Positions 1 to 6,099 of a stretch of DNA of 38,416 nt are shown piece by piece. The translations under genes were made by a program, and so were the position numbers. Numbering within the stretch: the stretch's first letter is position 1; each line of letters opens with the position of its first letter. The notes under the pieces were generated by a model. That model was not told where the DNA came from, did not search any database, and saw nothing but the letters and a program-made list of their open reading frames with translations. Source of the stretch: a virus; IMG/VR virus record IMGVR_UViG_3300029893_000037, positions 1 to 38,416 of that record, one strand, 5' to 3'.

Positions 1-728
1 CACTCCTTTCCGGTATCGGTGCCCAACCCTGCATTCGAGCCGACCGCCGCAAGCGGCGTCGGCTCAATTTGAACGTTATGCACCGTCCCGCCAGCGCCGA
101 CTTTTTCAAGATACTCAGCAGTTGCTCGCTTGTACTTCGCGCGGTCAACCTCTTCAATATCTAGCGCGTCCACGAACATCCCGACCCTTGTAGGGTGGCG
201 CAGCTTCATCATCGCTTTATGTTCGATCTGCCGGATTCGTTCTCGCGTTACATCAAACCGTCTGGCGCATTCGTCATAGGTCAGTTCGTCCTCGAATCTC
301 ATCCTAATTACCTCTTGCTCTCTCGGCGTCAGCGTTGAGAGCGCCTGCGTTACAAGTGCCCTTGTTTGTGCTTGCTCGATGTCAGAAAAATCTGGAAGGT
401 AAAACTGCTGTTCGGCTGGAAGCATGGCAACCACCTGAGCGTGATCCATTTCCATCTCGCTGAAATTCCGTTCAAGCGGGTACAGTTGTTCGTTGCTCCA
501 CAGGTCTTCCGGCAACTTCCCGAGAACCTCACACAGGCGCGCGGCATCGGGGAATAGATCGCCTTCCGCAGTTAATGGGCTGCTGGTCATGTTAATTAGG
601 CTATTCACCCTCGCGTAGCCGAGACCGTTGGCCTCGCACCACTTATTACCGGGCGAACCGCCAACATCTTCAATCGCTTTTAGCAGCCTGTTATTCCTGA
701 CCTTTACGGTTATTCTGTAGTCTTTCAT
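1..728 (-). CDS. HTH plus sigma-70 region 4 protein, 3' end beyond the window
   Basis: At least 242 residues, running off the left edge without a stop. The ATG at 728 is chosen because GAGGACGAA precedes it and the N-terminus (MKDYRITVKVRNNRLL) continues smoothly; an internal ATG at 590 is a weaker choice. Residues 10-80 look like an XRE-type helix-turn-helix. Residues 125-178 match sigma-70 region 4, including LTPREQEVIRMRF and the recognition helix VTRERIRQIEHKAMMKLR, the RpoD signature. There is no region 2, so it cannot by itself bind a -10 element as a full sigma factor does. It may instead act as a regulator, an anti-sigma decoy or a region-4 mimic (inference). The C-terminal codons read KVGAGG and then through the attC-like site at 21-81, so its tail is probably acquired sequence. 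Confidence 0.85.
   Translation of the reverse strand, partial: MKDYRITVKVRNNRLLKAIEDVGGSPGNKWCEANGLGYARVNSLINMTSSPLTAEGDLFPDAARLCEVLGKLPEDLWSNEQLYPLERNFSEMEMDHAQVVAMLPAEQQFYLPDFSDIEQAQTRALVTQALSTLTPREQEVIRMRFEDELTYDECARRFDVTRERIRQIEHKAMMKLRHPTRVGMFVDALDIEEVDRAKYKRATAEYLEKVGAGGTVHNVQIEPTPLAAVGSNAGLGTDTGKE
21..81 (-). repeat. attC-like site 1
   Basis: GCCCAAC (21-27) and GTTATGC (75-81) flank a strong hairpin. On the minus strand GAGCCGAC pairs with GTCGGCTC and GCCGC with GCGGC around a two-base loop, with one unpaired G. The unpaired base on one arm is typical of attC sites, where it sets strand choice. The sigma-like gene reads through this site. Confidence 0.68.
83..104 (-). repeat. Copy 1 of a 22-23 bp direct repeat beside attC-like sites
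   Basis: Minus strand AAAGTCGGCGCTG, four variable bases, then GACGG. It lies just before attC-like site 1 and encodes the residues KVGA near the end of the sigma-like protein. The same sequence precedes two other attC-like sites in the window. Confidence 0.75.
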
Positions 729-743
729 TTCGTCCTCAAAAGC

Positions 744-809
744 GCATAACACAACGCTCGTTCGGACCTGCGCGAAAAGCCGCGCAGGCCGCACAGCTAA
801 GCGTTAGAA
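744..809 (-). repeat. attC-like site 2
   Basis: GCATAAC (744-750) and GTTAGAA (803-809) enclose a perfect 8-bp stem, CCTGCGCG with CGCGCAGG, around a six-base loop. Further inward AACGCT and AGCGTT boxes also pair. The stop codon of the 90-residue gene (797-799) lies inside the site, and the sigma-like gene starts 16 nt past its far end. Confidence 0.7.
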
Positions 810-1069
810 GGCGTGCCGCAGTTCCAATCGGGCCGCTCCCACTTGCCTTGGGCAACCGCAATGCAGTCGACCGAGTCCAGCATGTAGTCGCCGTCCGCGC
901 AGTGATCGTCTTCTGCCTTAATTGCAGTGCAAATTCGCTCGCACTCCGCAGCGGTTGCTGCCTCCCAAGCGCGGAAGGCAAACGTCTTTTCGTACTCGCC
1001 GCCACCCGCCCGGCAATACTGACCGTGCGCTTCCCACCATGCCTCAAAGCCTACTAACAAGTCGTTCAA
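797..1069 (-). CDS. Small phage-type early protein (90 aa), cassette gene
   Basis: Function not recognised. The protein begins MNDLLVGFEAWWEAHGQ and contains FAFRAWEAATAAECERICTAI. The FxAWxAA pattern with regularly spaced Ala, Glu and Cys residues is common in small early-region proteins of temperate phages of proteobacteria. The start is TTG at 1067-1069, supported by AAAGGAGCGAACC directly upstream; no ATG in frame has a better site. The TTG overlaps the preceding gene's stop as TTGA. The stop is inside attC-like site 2 and the last residues (CGTPSNA) are partly encoded by that site. It is soluble, with no membrane segment. The coupling suggests co-translation with the gene before it. Confidence 0.75.
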   Translation of the reverse strand: MNDLLVGFEAWWEAHGQYCRAGGGEYEKTFAFRAWEAATAAECERICTAIKAEDDHCADGDYMLDSVDCIAVAQGKWERPDWNCGTPSNA

Positions 1070-1129
1070 GGTTCGCTCCTTTCAGTCGCCGGACTGCCTT
1101 CGGCAGCCGCCTTAACTCCACCGTTGGGC
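1052..1129 (-). repeat. attC-like site 3, longer and degenerate
   Basis: On the plus strand it has TACTAAC (1052-1058), then CAAGTCGTTCAAG, a 20-base stretch, a CTGCC-TTC-GGCAG hairpin, CTTAACTC, and GTTGGGC (1123-1129). The TTCAAG and CTTAACTC elements match familiar attC internal boxes. The 20-base stretch holds the Shine-Dalgarno of the next gene, so the site may be partly rebuilt or inactive. One outer box deviates from consensus. Confidence 0.5.
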
Positions 1130-1419
1130 TGCTCTGCTGCGGCCTTCGCGGCGGCAATCTCTTCTCGCGTCGCAAGCCTCTTGTTCCCGAAGGCCCCCTC
1201 AATGAGCAGCGGCTTTTCCTCGCGCCACTTCTTGCACTCGTACTCGTGATACGTCCTCGCTCGATTGCCGTTCCAACTCGCATCGACGGTACGTTTTTCG
1301 GCGTCCACGCTCACGATGCGAACGGGCCACACCGCGACCGTCGAAATCGTTGTGTTGCCCATCTTGTGCCGACCCACGTCATAGACGGTCATGCCGGGCT
1401 TCAGCTTCTCGAACTTCAT
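1066..1419 (-). CDS. Hypothetical protein (117 aa), cassette gene
   Basis: Function not recognised. The start is ATG at 1419, preceded by CGAGGAGAAGAG; the longer frame upstream would run through attC-like site 4 and is unlikely. The N-terminal part (MKFEKLKPGMTVYDVGRHKMGNT) and residues 25-60 (TISTVAVWPVRIVSVDAEKRTVDASWNG) look like a small beta-rich, SH3-like fold, with KWREEKPLL after it. The C-terminal 25 residues are Ala/Glu/Gly-rich and low in complexity because they are encoded by attC-like site 3. The stop overlaps the TTG of the next gene. No cysteine pairs or membrane segment are present. It is a real gene judging by the ribosome site and ordered codon use, but its role is unknown. 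Confidence 0.75.
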   Translation of the reverse strand: MKFEKLKPGMTVYDVGRHKMGNTTISTVAVWPVRIVSVDAEKRTVDASWNGNRARTYHEYECKKWREEKPLLIEGAFGNKRLATREEIAAAKAAAEQPNGGVKAAAEGSPATERSEP

Positions 1420-1438
1420 CTCTTCTCCTCGGGCCGCA

Positions 1439-1496
1439 GCCCAACATTTCAATGCAGCGGATTCGCTGCGCTCACCGCTGATTTCCAGCGTTAGGC
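1439..1496 (-). repeat. attC-like site 4 (best match)
   Basis: GCCCAAC (1439-1445) and GTTAGGC (1490-1496) both fit the integron RYYYAAC / GTTRRRY core boxes exactly. Between them GCAGCG and CGCTGC form a hairpin with a GATT loop, and CAGCG / CGCTG outer pairs extend it. The site is 58 bp, within the attC size range. The 122-residue gene stops inside it (1472-1474), and the 117-residue gene starts 20 nt past it. Confidence 0.75.
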
Positions 1497-1840
1497 GCTA
1501 AACCCGCCGTCGTATCAGCGCCGACTTTTCCATCCTCGCGGCAAAATTCACGCCACTGCTCCAGCGCCTCATGTGCCGAGTCCCACCACTTGCTCACCGC
1601 TGCCGTGTCCTTGCTGCTCAACAGCAGGCATTCCAGTTCGAGCGCCAGCCTGTGCGCGACCGGAAAAACATCACGCATCCCCTCGCTCAGGTAATCGACC
1701 GTCTCGCGCAGTTCGCCGTTGTCCTTGTCAAGCTCTCGCAGCTTGCCGGCCGCCTGCCGCATCGCTTCGGCCTTCACTGGCGTTGCCGCCTTGAAAGCTT
1801 CGCGCTCCAAGTAGCCCGCGTATCGTTGTGCCATGCTCAT
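1472..1840 (-). CDS. Hypothetical helical protein (122 aa), cassette gene
   Basis: Function not recognised. The start is ATG at 1840 with GGAGGATTGAAG upstream; this places it 17 nt beyond the core box of attC-like site 5, the usual cassette spacing. Residues 1-65 (MSMAQRYAGYLEREAF ... LRELDKDNGELRETVDYL) are predicted helical with heptad-like spacing, and residues 70-105 include WDSAHEALEQWREFC. This is the style of many small early-region phage proteins. The C-terminus is KVGADTTAGLAPNAGNQR: KVGAD comes from the shared direct repeat and the rest from attC-like site 4. It may have lost its original C-terminus when the cassette formed (inference). Confidence 0.75.
   Translation of the reverse strand: MSMAQRYAGYLEREAFKAATPVKAEAMRQAAGKLRELDKDNGELRETVDYLSEGMRDVFPVAHRLALELECLLLSSKDTAAVSKWWDSAHEALEQWREFCREDGKVGADTTAGLAPNAGNQR
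1506..1528 (-). repeat. Copy 2 of the direct repeat beside attC-like sites
   Basis: Minus strand AAAGTCGGCGCTGA, then variable bases and GACGGC, ending about 10 nt before attC-like site 4. It encodes KVGADT at the end of the 122-residue protein. Confidence 0.75.
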
Positions 1841-1854
1841 CTTCAATCCTCCGC

Positions 1855-1917
1855 GCCTAACCAGGCGCTCAAGCGGGACCGCCCGCAAGCGGCCGGCCCC
1901 TTAGCTCTGCGTTGTTC
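1855..1917 (-). repeat. attC-like site 5, at the phage junction
   Basis: GCCTAAC (1855-1861) is an exact core box. The partner GTTGTTC (1911-1917) is only partly conserved. Between them the plus strand reads CAGGCGCTCAAGC, a GC-rich hairpin, and CTTAGCTCTGC, the classic attC internal boxes. The stop of the truncated DUF2303 gene (1869-1871) lies inside. This is the boundary between cassettes and ordinary phage early genes. Confidence 0.7.
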
Positions 1918-2366
1918 CCCTCGGGTGCCGTCTTGTCAGCGCCGACTTTCTGGCACGGCTCGAACGTGCAGCGGTGGTCGCGCCACTTGGCTTCGTCTGC
2001 GCCGTTGTCGTTCATGACGGCAACCAGTGTGCAGCCAGATTTCTCGGCGTCGACATTGGCGTAGATCACGCATTCATCGAGACTGCCATGCTTCTTGGCA
2101 TAGGCAATAAAGCTGTCGGTCGTGGTGACGCTGACCTCGGCGCGCTTGCGCGTCGGCGCCGGCAGCAGATGCTCAAGGCTATGCACCGTGTAGCCATCCG
2201 GTGCGACCAGATAGGGGATGCCGCTCGCTGGGTCGATGACTGCTTCCAGATCGGATGTGACGGGCGAGCGCGGCACGCCAACAGCTGAGCCAAAGCGCAG
2301 AAGCATTTCGGCGTCACCGCGCACGGTCTTGGCATTGGGTGTTTCGAGTTTGTTCGGCTGGTTCAT
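1869..2366 (-). CDS. DUF2303 family protein, C-terminally truncated (165 aa)
   Basis: Residues 1-138 match the start of DUF2303, a phage early family often found beside recombination genes. Recognisable parts are PDGYTVHSLEHLLPAPTRKR (57-76), TTDSFIAYAKKHG, CVIYANVD and VAVMNDNGADEAKWRDHRCTF. Family members are usually around 260-280 residues. Here homology stops just after WRDHRCTF, and the frame continues as KVGADKTAPEGNNAELRG, encoded by the shared direct repeat and attC-like site 5. The start ATG has GAGGACGCC upstream. It follows the 118-residue gene by 9 nt in the leftward operon. Biochemical role unknown in the family; this copy is probably non-functional or altered. Confidence 0.8.
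   Translation of the reverse strand: MNQPNKLETPNAKTVRGDAEMLLRFGSAVGVPRSPVTSDLEAVIDPASGIPYLVAPDGYTVHSLEHLLPAPTRKRAEVSVTTTDSFIAYAKKHGSLDECVIYANVDAEKSGCTLVAVMNDNGADEAKWRDHRCTFEPCQKVGADKTAPEGNNAELRGRPLAGGPA
1927..1949 (-). repeat. Copy 3 of the direct repeat, inside the DUF2303 frame
   Basis: Minus strand AAAGTCGGCGCTGA, then AGACGGC, placed exactly where DUF2303 homology ends. It encodes KVGADKTA. This copy therefore marks the recombination junction. Confidence 0.75.
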
Positions 2367-2375
2367 GGCGTCCTC

Positions 2376-2732
2376 TTAGGCGGCGACGTGCTTGAGTTCG
2401 CGCGCCGGTTCGGCGGCGACTGGCTTGAGTTCCATCTTCATCTGGCGCGGATCGTCGGCCAGCAGGTTGCCTTCCGGCGTCGGCCACAGCAGGGACTCGG
2501 GCGGCAATCCCTTCGGCTTCTTGATGGCGACGGATGCCTTGACGGCCATCGCGCCGGCCGTGCTGGGCTTGACGTCGACCTTGAGCGTCAGAGTGCCGGC
2601 CTTGTTGGTGGAAGAAATGGCCTTGATGAGGTCGGCAAATTGCTCGCCGGCATGGTCGAGCAGCGGGATCAAGTCGCCTTGCTCGTTCTCGACTCGGACA
2701 TCGCGCAGGTTTTCGTTGATGGGCTTGCTCAT
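2376..2732 (-). CDS. Conserved phage early protein (118 aa), function unknown
   Basis: Begins MSKPINENLRDVRVENEQGDLIPLLDHAGEQFADLIKAI and continues with a beta-rich stretch (TLTLKVDVKPSTAGAMAVKASVAIKKPKGLPPES). I know this type as the gene usually next to DUF2303 in recombination operons of phages from proteobacteria, but no activity is established. A good ribosome site (AAGGAGTAAGCATC) precedes the ATG. The C-terminus is lysine- and glutamate-rich (MKMELKPVAAEPARELKHVAA). No membrane segment or cysteine motif. It lies between dut and the DUF2303 remnant and is surely co-transcribed with them. Confidence 0.8.
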   Translation of the reverse strand: MSKPINENLRDVRVENEQGDLIPLLDHAGEQFADLIKAISSTNKAGTLTLKVDVKPSTAGAMAVKASVAIKKPKGLPPESLLWPTPEGNLLADDPRQMKMELKPVAAEPARELKHVAA

Positions 2733-2765
2733 GATGCTTACTCCTTGTTGTCTGTGGGTGATAGA

Positions 2766-3257
2766 TCAGTTGCCTGTGTGGCCGAATCCGCCAGCGCCGC
2801 GCGCCGTGGTTTCGGTGAATTCTTGAACGATGGCGAACTTTGGGCAGACGACAGGGGTAATGGCCATCTGCGCCAGGCGTGACAGTGGTTCAATCACGAA
2901 TACCTCGGAGCCGCGGTTCTCGATGGCCATGATGACTTCGCCCTGGTAGTCGGCATCGATCAGTCCGACGACATTGGAAAGGACGATGCCGCGCGAGCCA
3001 AGCCCGGATCGCGGCAGCAGCAGGGCGCCGAAGCGCAGTTCGACATCTGCCGGTTCGTCGATCGGCTGCATGTGGATGGAGAATCCAGCCCCGACCTTCA
3101 CCTTTCCGCCTGGGTACAGGTTGATTTTGGCTGTCATCGGCTTGGTTTCGAGTCGGCAGGCCCGCAGATCGAGTGCGCACGATCCTGCTGTTGCGTATTT
3201 CGGGCGTAGTTCGTCGGTATCGATGCGCGGGTCGAGAATCTGCATTTCAATCTTCAC
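2766..3257 (-). CDS. dut: dUTPase (deoxyuridine 5'-triphosphate nucleotidohydrolase)
   Basis: Hydrolyses dUTP to dUMP and pyrophosphate, limiting uracil in phage DNA and feeding dTMP synthesis. All five motifs of the trimeric family are present in 163 residues: motif 1 AGSCALDLRA (24-33), motif 2 PRSGLGSRG (82-90), motif 3 GLIDADYQGE (98-107), motif 4 RLAQMAI (127-133) and the C-terminal arm RGAGGFGHTGN (153-163). The length is normal (about 150-165). The ATG overlaps the stop of the exonuclease gene by 4 nt, so translation is coupled. Nothing suggests loss of function. Confidence 0.96.
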   Translation of the reverse strand: MKIEMQILDPRIDTDELRPKYATAGSCALDLRACRLETKPMTAKINLYPGGKVKVGAGFSIHMQPIDEPADVELRFGALLLPRSGLGSRGIVLSNVVGLIDADYQGEVIMAIENRGSEVFVIEPLSRLAQMAITPVVCPKFAIVQEFTETTARGAGGFGHTGN

Positions 3258-4888
3258 GCTGCTTTCCTCATGTTTGCGGTTTGCAAATGGCGAATGATCG
3301 CGTCGAGCATCAGCGACAAGTCGGATGCCTTGTAAAGCGTGGCCGCGCGATCGCGCCCGACAGCCTCAAAGCCGAGTTGCGCCAAGCCGGATGCCGTGAT
3401 GGAAAGCGGCGCGATGGCGGCGTTGATGTCGCCGAGCTTGATGCGGGCGCCGTTGTCAGCCGGCAGGGTTTCGCGTTGCCCAAGCGCAGGAGTTTCCCCG
3501 GTTCCCTCTTTCGTCGATGCTTTGACGAGGCTGGCTGGTGGTATTTGTTCGTTTGCCGCACGCGCTTCTGCTGCGGCCTTGCGTTCTTCCTCGGCCTTGC
3601 GCTGCGCTTCGCGTTCCTTTTCCTGCTGGACGCGATTGGCTACCAGATTGGCGAAGTCTTCCGGTGCCTTGGTGCACACTTGGGCGAAGTCGGGGAACAG
3701 ATGGCCATGCTCGGCCATGATCTTCTTGTTCTTCGTGACCATCAGGCTGAGTTCATTGGCTGCGCTTTTCTGTTTGGCGAGTTCGGTTTGAGCCGCGTCG
3801 CGCAGGCTGGCGATCGACTTCTTGCCCTTCATGGCATCGGCCAGGACATCCTTGATGGTGGGCGAGATAACCGCAATCCCGAGGTCGTCATTCAATTCGG
3901 CTGCGTGCTGCGCAAAGGCGAGTTGCGCATCCAGCAGAATCTCATGCCTGATGGCTTCTTTCCGCGCCTTCACTAGCTTATCCAGTTCGAGCCGCTTGCT
4001 GCGCATCATGGCCTTGATCTCGTCCATGGCGCGGAACAGGGTATCGATGTCGCTGGCCTGGGCTTGTGCCTGTGCCTTGACCAGTTCGATCTTCTTCTCG
4101 CCGTCGTCGAGGAACTTGACGGTCGATTCAGCAGTGGCGAAGTCAGTATCGCTTTTTAGGTCGGTGTTGATTTCGCCTATTCTGGCTACTACGACATCCT
4201 TCCATTGTGCGAGGTTCGATGCGACTACGCTTCCGCTGATCTGAATGTTGAGCGCCGGTAAGTCGGCAATCGGCGCGGCGACTGCCGCCGGGATGACTTC
4301 GAAGTGCTGGTAATTGCGCAGATCCTCGGCAAACTGCTTCCACCCGGCGATGATGGCGGCGCGGCGCTCTGGCCTGGATTCGTACCAGACCTTGCCGCGG
4401 ATGGCTTCGTTGTCCGCGCCGACGAACAGAATGCGTTCAGCACCGCTGACGAGCAGTTGCTGTTCAAGCTGCGGCCAGTGCGAGTCGGAGATCTCGGCGC
4501 CATCTGCCATCATCGCCTCGATCTTCTGCGACCACAGCTTGCACTCGAAGCCAGTCGATTCGTCCATCGTCAGGCCGTCCATGCTGGCGAGCAGCTTGAG
4601 GCCGTCGAGTTCGATCGACAGGGTGACGGGGTAGAGGTCTTCCTGTAGGTAGGCTTCGGCCAGTGGGCGGGCGACGGCTTCGGCTTCGTGTCCGGCATCA
4701 AAGCGGCGCTGCGCCATGGCATCGACTTCCGGCGCGATTCCGGTCGCTTTGAGGCGCAGCAGTTCGGTGCGCGTCATGTATGGGCTGGTGCCCATCATTG
4801 CCGCGGCTTCGCTGGCCGTGAAGCAGGTAGCGCGAAGGGCAAGCCATTCCCGGCTGCCTTGAGTGACTTCATGGATGGTTTTGTTCAT
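3254..4888 (-). CDS. YqaJ-type (lambda exonuclease-like) recombinase nuclease with long C-terminal extension
   Basis: A 5'-3' exonuclease expected to resect double-strand ends for the annealing protein encoded next to it. Residues 1-190 are the YqaJ domain: EVTQGSREWLALRATCFTASE at the start, then MDGL (Asp104), ECK (Glu115, Lys117) and WPQLEQQL (138-145), which supply the PD-(D/E)XK residues. At 544 residues it is much longer than lambda exonuclease (226). Residues 205-345 are helical and may form coiled coil (FLDDGEKKIELVKAQAQAQ); residues 400-460 are charged (QQEKEREAQRKAEEERKAAAEAR). The last 75 residues form a small Ala/Leu-rich domain. The start ATG lies 9 nt downstream of bet. Confidence 0.9.
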   Translation of the reverse strand: MNKTIHEVTQGSREWLALRATCFTASEAAAMMGTSPYMTRTELLRLKATGIAPEVDAMAQRRFDAGHEAEAVARPLAEAYLQEDLYPVTLSIELDGLKLLASMDGLTMDESTGFECKLWSQKIEAMMADGAEISDSHWPQLEQQLLVSGAERILFVGADNEAIRGKVWYESRPERRAAIIAGWKQFAEDLRNYQHFEVIPAAVAAPIADLPALNIQISGSVVASNLAQWKDVVVARIGEINTDLKSDTDFATAESTVKFLDDGEKKIELVKAQAQAQASDIDTLFRAMDEIKAMMRSKRLELDKLVKARKEAIRHEILLDAQLAFAQHAAELNDDLGIAVISPTIKDVLADAMKGKKSIASLRDAAQTELAKQKSAANELSLMVTKNKKIMAEHGHLFPDFAQVCTKAPEDFANLVANRVQQEKEREAQRKAEEERKAAAEARAANEQIPPASLVKASTKEGTGETPALGQRETLPADNGARIKLGDINAAIAPLSITASGLAQLGFEAVGRDRAATLYKASDLSLMLDAIIRHLQTANMRKAA

Positions 4889-4897
4889 GGCTTGCTC

Positions 4898-5797
4898 CTA
4901 GCCGTTCATCAGTGCGTCGGTGCGCTGCTGGTAGAGCGCGGTCAGTTCTTCCCGCTGCGCCGGGTCAGACACTTCCCCGATCAAGTCGGCGGCAACGTCG
5001 AGAACATCAACGCTCGTCGCCTTTTCTATCTGGCCCTTGATCTGCGCGAACAGGTCGGGTGCTTCGGCCGGCGCGCGGATCGCGGACTTCTGTTCCTCGG
5101 ATAGCACGCCCTTGCTGCTGACCATGGCAATGATCTGGTCTGCAGTCTTCTTGCCGGCTGCGATGGCCTGGTGCCATGCCGGCAGGTTCTTTTTGAACTG
5201 GTCGGCAGGGTAGGCGGATGGTTCCTTGACGCGCTCTGCTGTTCCGTTGATGACTGTCCCGCTGGCCTGCCCACCAACACCTTCCGTACCTTCGACAATG
5301 CGCTCTGCTTCGTCCTGGTCGTAGATTCCGGTGTAGCCGAAGGCGAGGCGAGCGCACTGGATCAGCGCCTTGTGCCTGAGCATGCGTTTCGGGTGCGACT
5401 TCCACGGCCCGGTGTCGCGGCTGCACTCGTCCTTGTATTCCGTGACCTTGATCGGCTTCGATCTGTCCTTGCGATAGATGACGCAAGTGCAGTCCTTTTC
5501 TGACTGCTCGAACTCCAGCCCATCGAATTGAGGATGCTCGTTGATGATCCGCGACCATCCGTCGACACCAACAACCGGGACGATCCCGTTGTTTTTGTCC
5601 GGGAAGGCGTAGATTTCCTTCGTCCAAGGATTCAGGCCGTACTGGTTGGCGACGATCAGCAGCGCCGTCATCTGTGCATCAGATACCTGTCCTTTGAATG
5701 CGGTCGCCTTGAGCGTGTCCAGAAGCTCCGGGCTGTTGCTCATGTCGAAGCGCTGCGCGAGCTTGCCGGTTAGAGAGGTCAATGCTGTGCTGTTCAT
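4898..5797 (-). CDS. bet: Bet/RecT-family single-strand annealing protein
   Basis: Anneals complementary single strands in phage Red-type recombination, working with the exonuclease encoded directly downstream. The core is residues 20-190: LLDTLKATAFKGQVSDAQMTALLIVANQYGLNPWTKEIYAFP, then VPVVGVDGWSRIINEHPQFDGLEFEQ and HPKRMLRHKALIQCARLAFGYTGIYDQDEAERI. These are hallmark stretches of the Bet/RecT superfamily. Length 299, a little above lambda Bet (261); the extra is a C-terminal tail of about 100 residues, possibly for SSB contact (inference). The start overlaps the stop of the winged-helix gene by 4 nt. Confidence 0.94.
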   Translation of the reverse strand: MNSTALTSLTGKLAQRFDMSNSPELLDTLKATAFKGQVSDAQMTALLIVANQYGLNPWTKEIYAFPDKNNGIVPVVGVDGWSRIINEHPQFDGLEFEQSEKDCTCVIYRKDRSKPIKVTEYKDECSRDTGPWKSHPKRMLRHKALIQCARLAFGYTGIYDQDEAERIVEGTEGVGGQASGTVINGTAERVKEPSAYPADQFKKNLPAWHQAIAAGKKTADQIIAMVSSKGVLSEEQKSAIRAPAEAPDLFAQIKGQIEKATSVDVLDVAADLIGEVSDPAQREELTALYQQRTDALMNG

Positions 5798-6099
5798 TCA
5801 GTGTTCTCCTTGAGTCGGTAGTAGTAGCTGCCGCGCGGCCCTTTGCGCTGTGCAACCTGGTTGGTGTCGATCAATTCACCCAGCAGGCGGCGGGCATGGG
5901 CTGAACTGAGTTGAGTTTTCTTGCAGATCTGCGCGACGCTGCATTCGGAGGTAGCTTGAGCGATCGCCTTGAGTACGTGTTCGCGCTTGGCGTCGAGTTT
6001 TTCGGTGCGCCGAGTTGTCGGTTTCTTGGCGGGCTTCTCGATTGGCGGCGTGGTGGTGGTTGCCATCAGCATGGCGATGCAGGTCAGCCATTTGCTCAT
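5794..6099 (-). CDS. Winged-helix DNA-binding protein (101 aa)
   Basis: The start is ATG at 6099 (MSKWLTCIAMLMATTTTPP); it overlaps the previous gene's stop as ATGA, so the longer open frame upstream is rejected. Residues 40-98 (KREHVLKAIAQATSECSVAQICKKTQLSSAHARRLLGELIDTNQVAQRKGPRGSYYYRL) have a winged-helix pattern: three helices and a wing ending in a YYYRL strand. The first 35 residues are Thr/Pro/Lys-rich and probably disordered. It could regulate the leftward operon or help recombination; there is no direct evidence for either. It overlaps bet by 4 nt. Confidence 0.75.
   Translation of the reverse strand: MSKWLTCIAMLMATTTTPPIEKPAKKPTTRRTEKLDAKREHVLKAIAQATSECSVAQICKKTQLSSAHARRLLGELIDTNQVAQRKGPRGSYYYRLKENTE

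Larger units (their letters stand above)
1..1917 (-). mobile_element. Integron-like gene cassette array without integrase (CALIN-like)
   Basis: Four minus-strand genes alternate with five imperfect inverted-repeat sites (21-81, 744-809, 1052-1129, 1439-1496, 1855-1917). Each site has an RYYYAAC-like box at one end, a GTTRRRY-like box at the other and a GC-rich hairpin between, which is the layout of integron attC sites. At three sites the upstream gene's stop codon lies inside the site and the next gene starts 15-25 nt beyond it; at 1052-1129 the next gene even starts within the site. This is normal for gene cassettes. No integron integrase is visible, so the array resembles a cluster of attC sites lacking an integrase. 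The internal motifs (TTCAAG on one side, CTTAACTC or CTTAGCTC on the other) would suit plus-strand cassettes in the classic orientation, whereas all genes are on the minus strand, so polarity is unresolved. The right edge falls in a truncated DUF2303 gene. Confidence 0.62.

Noticed and set aside
922-1494. Plus-strand frame across the cassettes that would agree with the apparent attC polarity
   Set aside because: It runs through two attC-like sites, has no ribosome site and low-order sequence; the minus-strand genes have good starts and coherent proteins.
1-1917. CRISPR array in the repeat-rich left end
   Set aside because: Spacing between repeats is irregular (about 245-665 bp) and the intervals are coding genes, not spacers.
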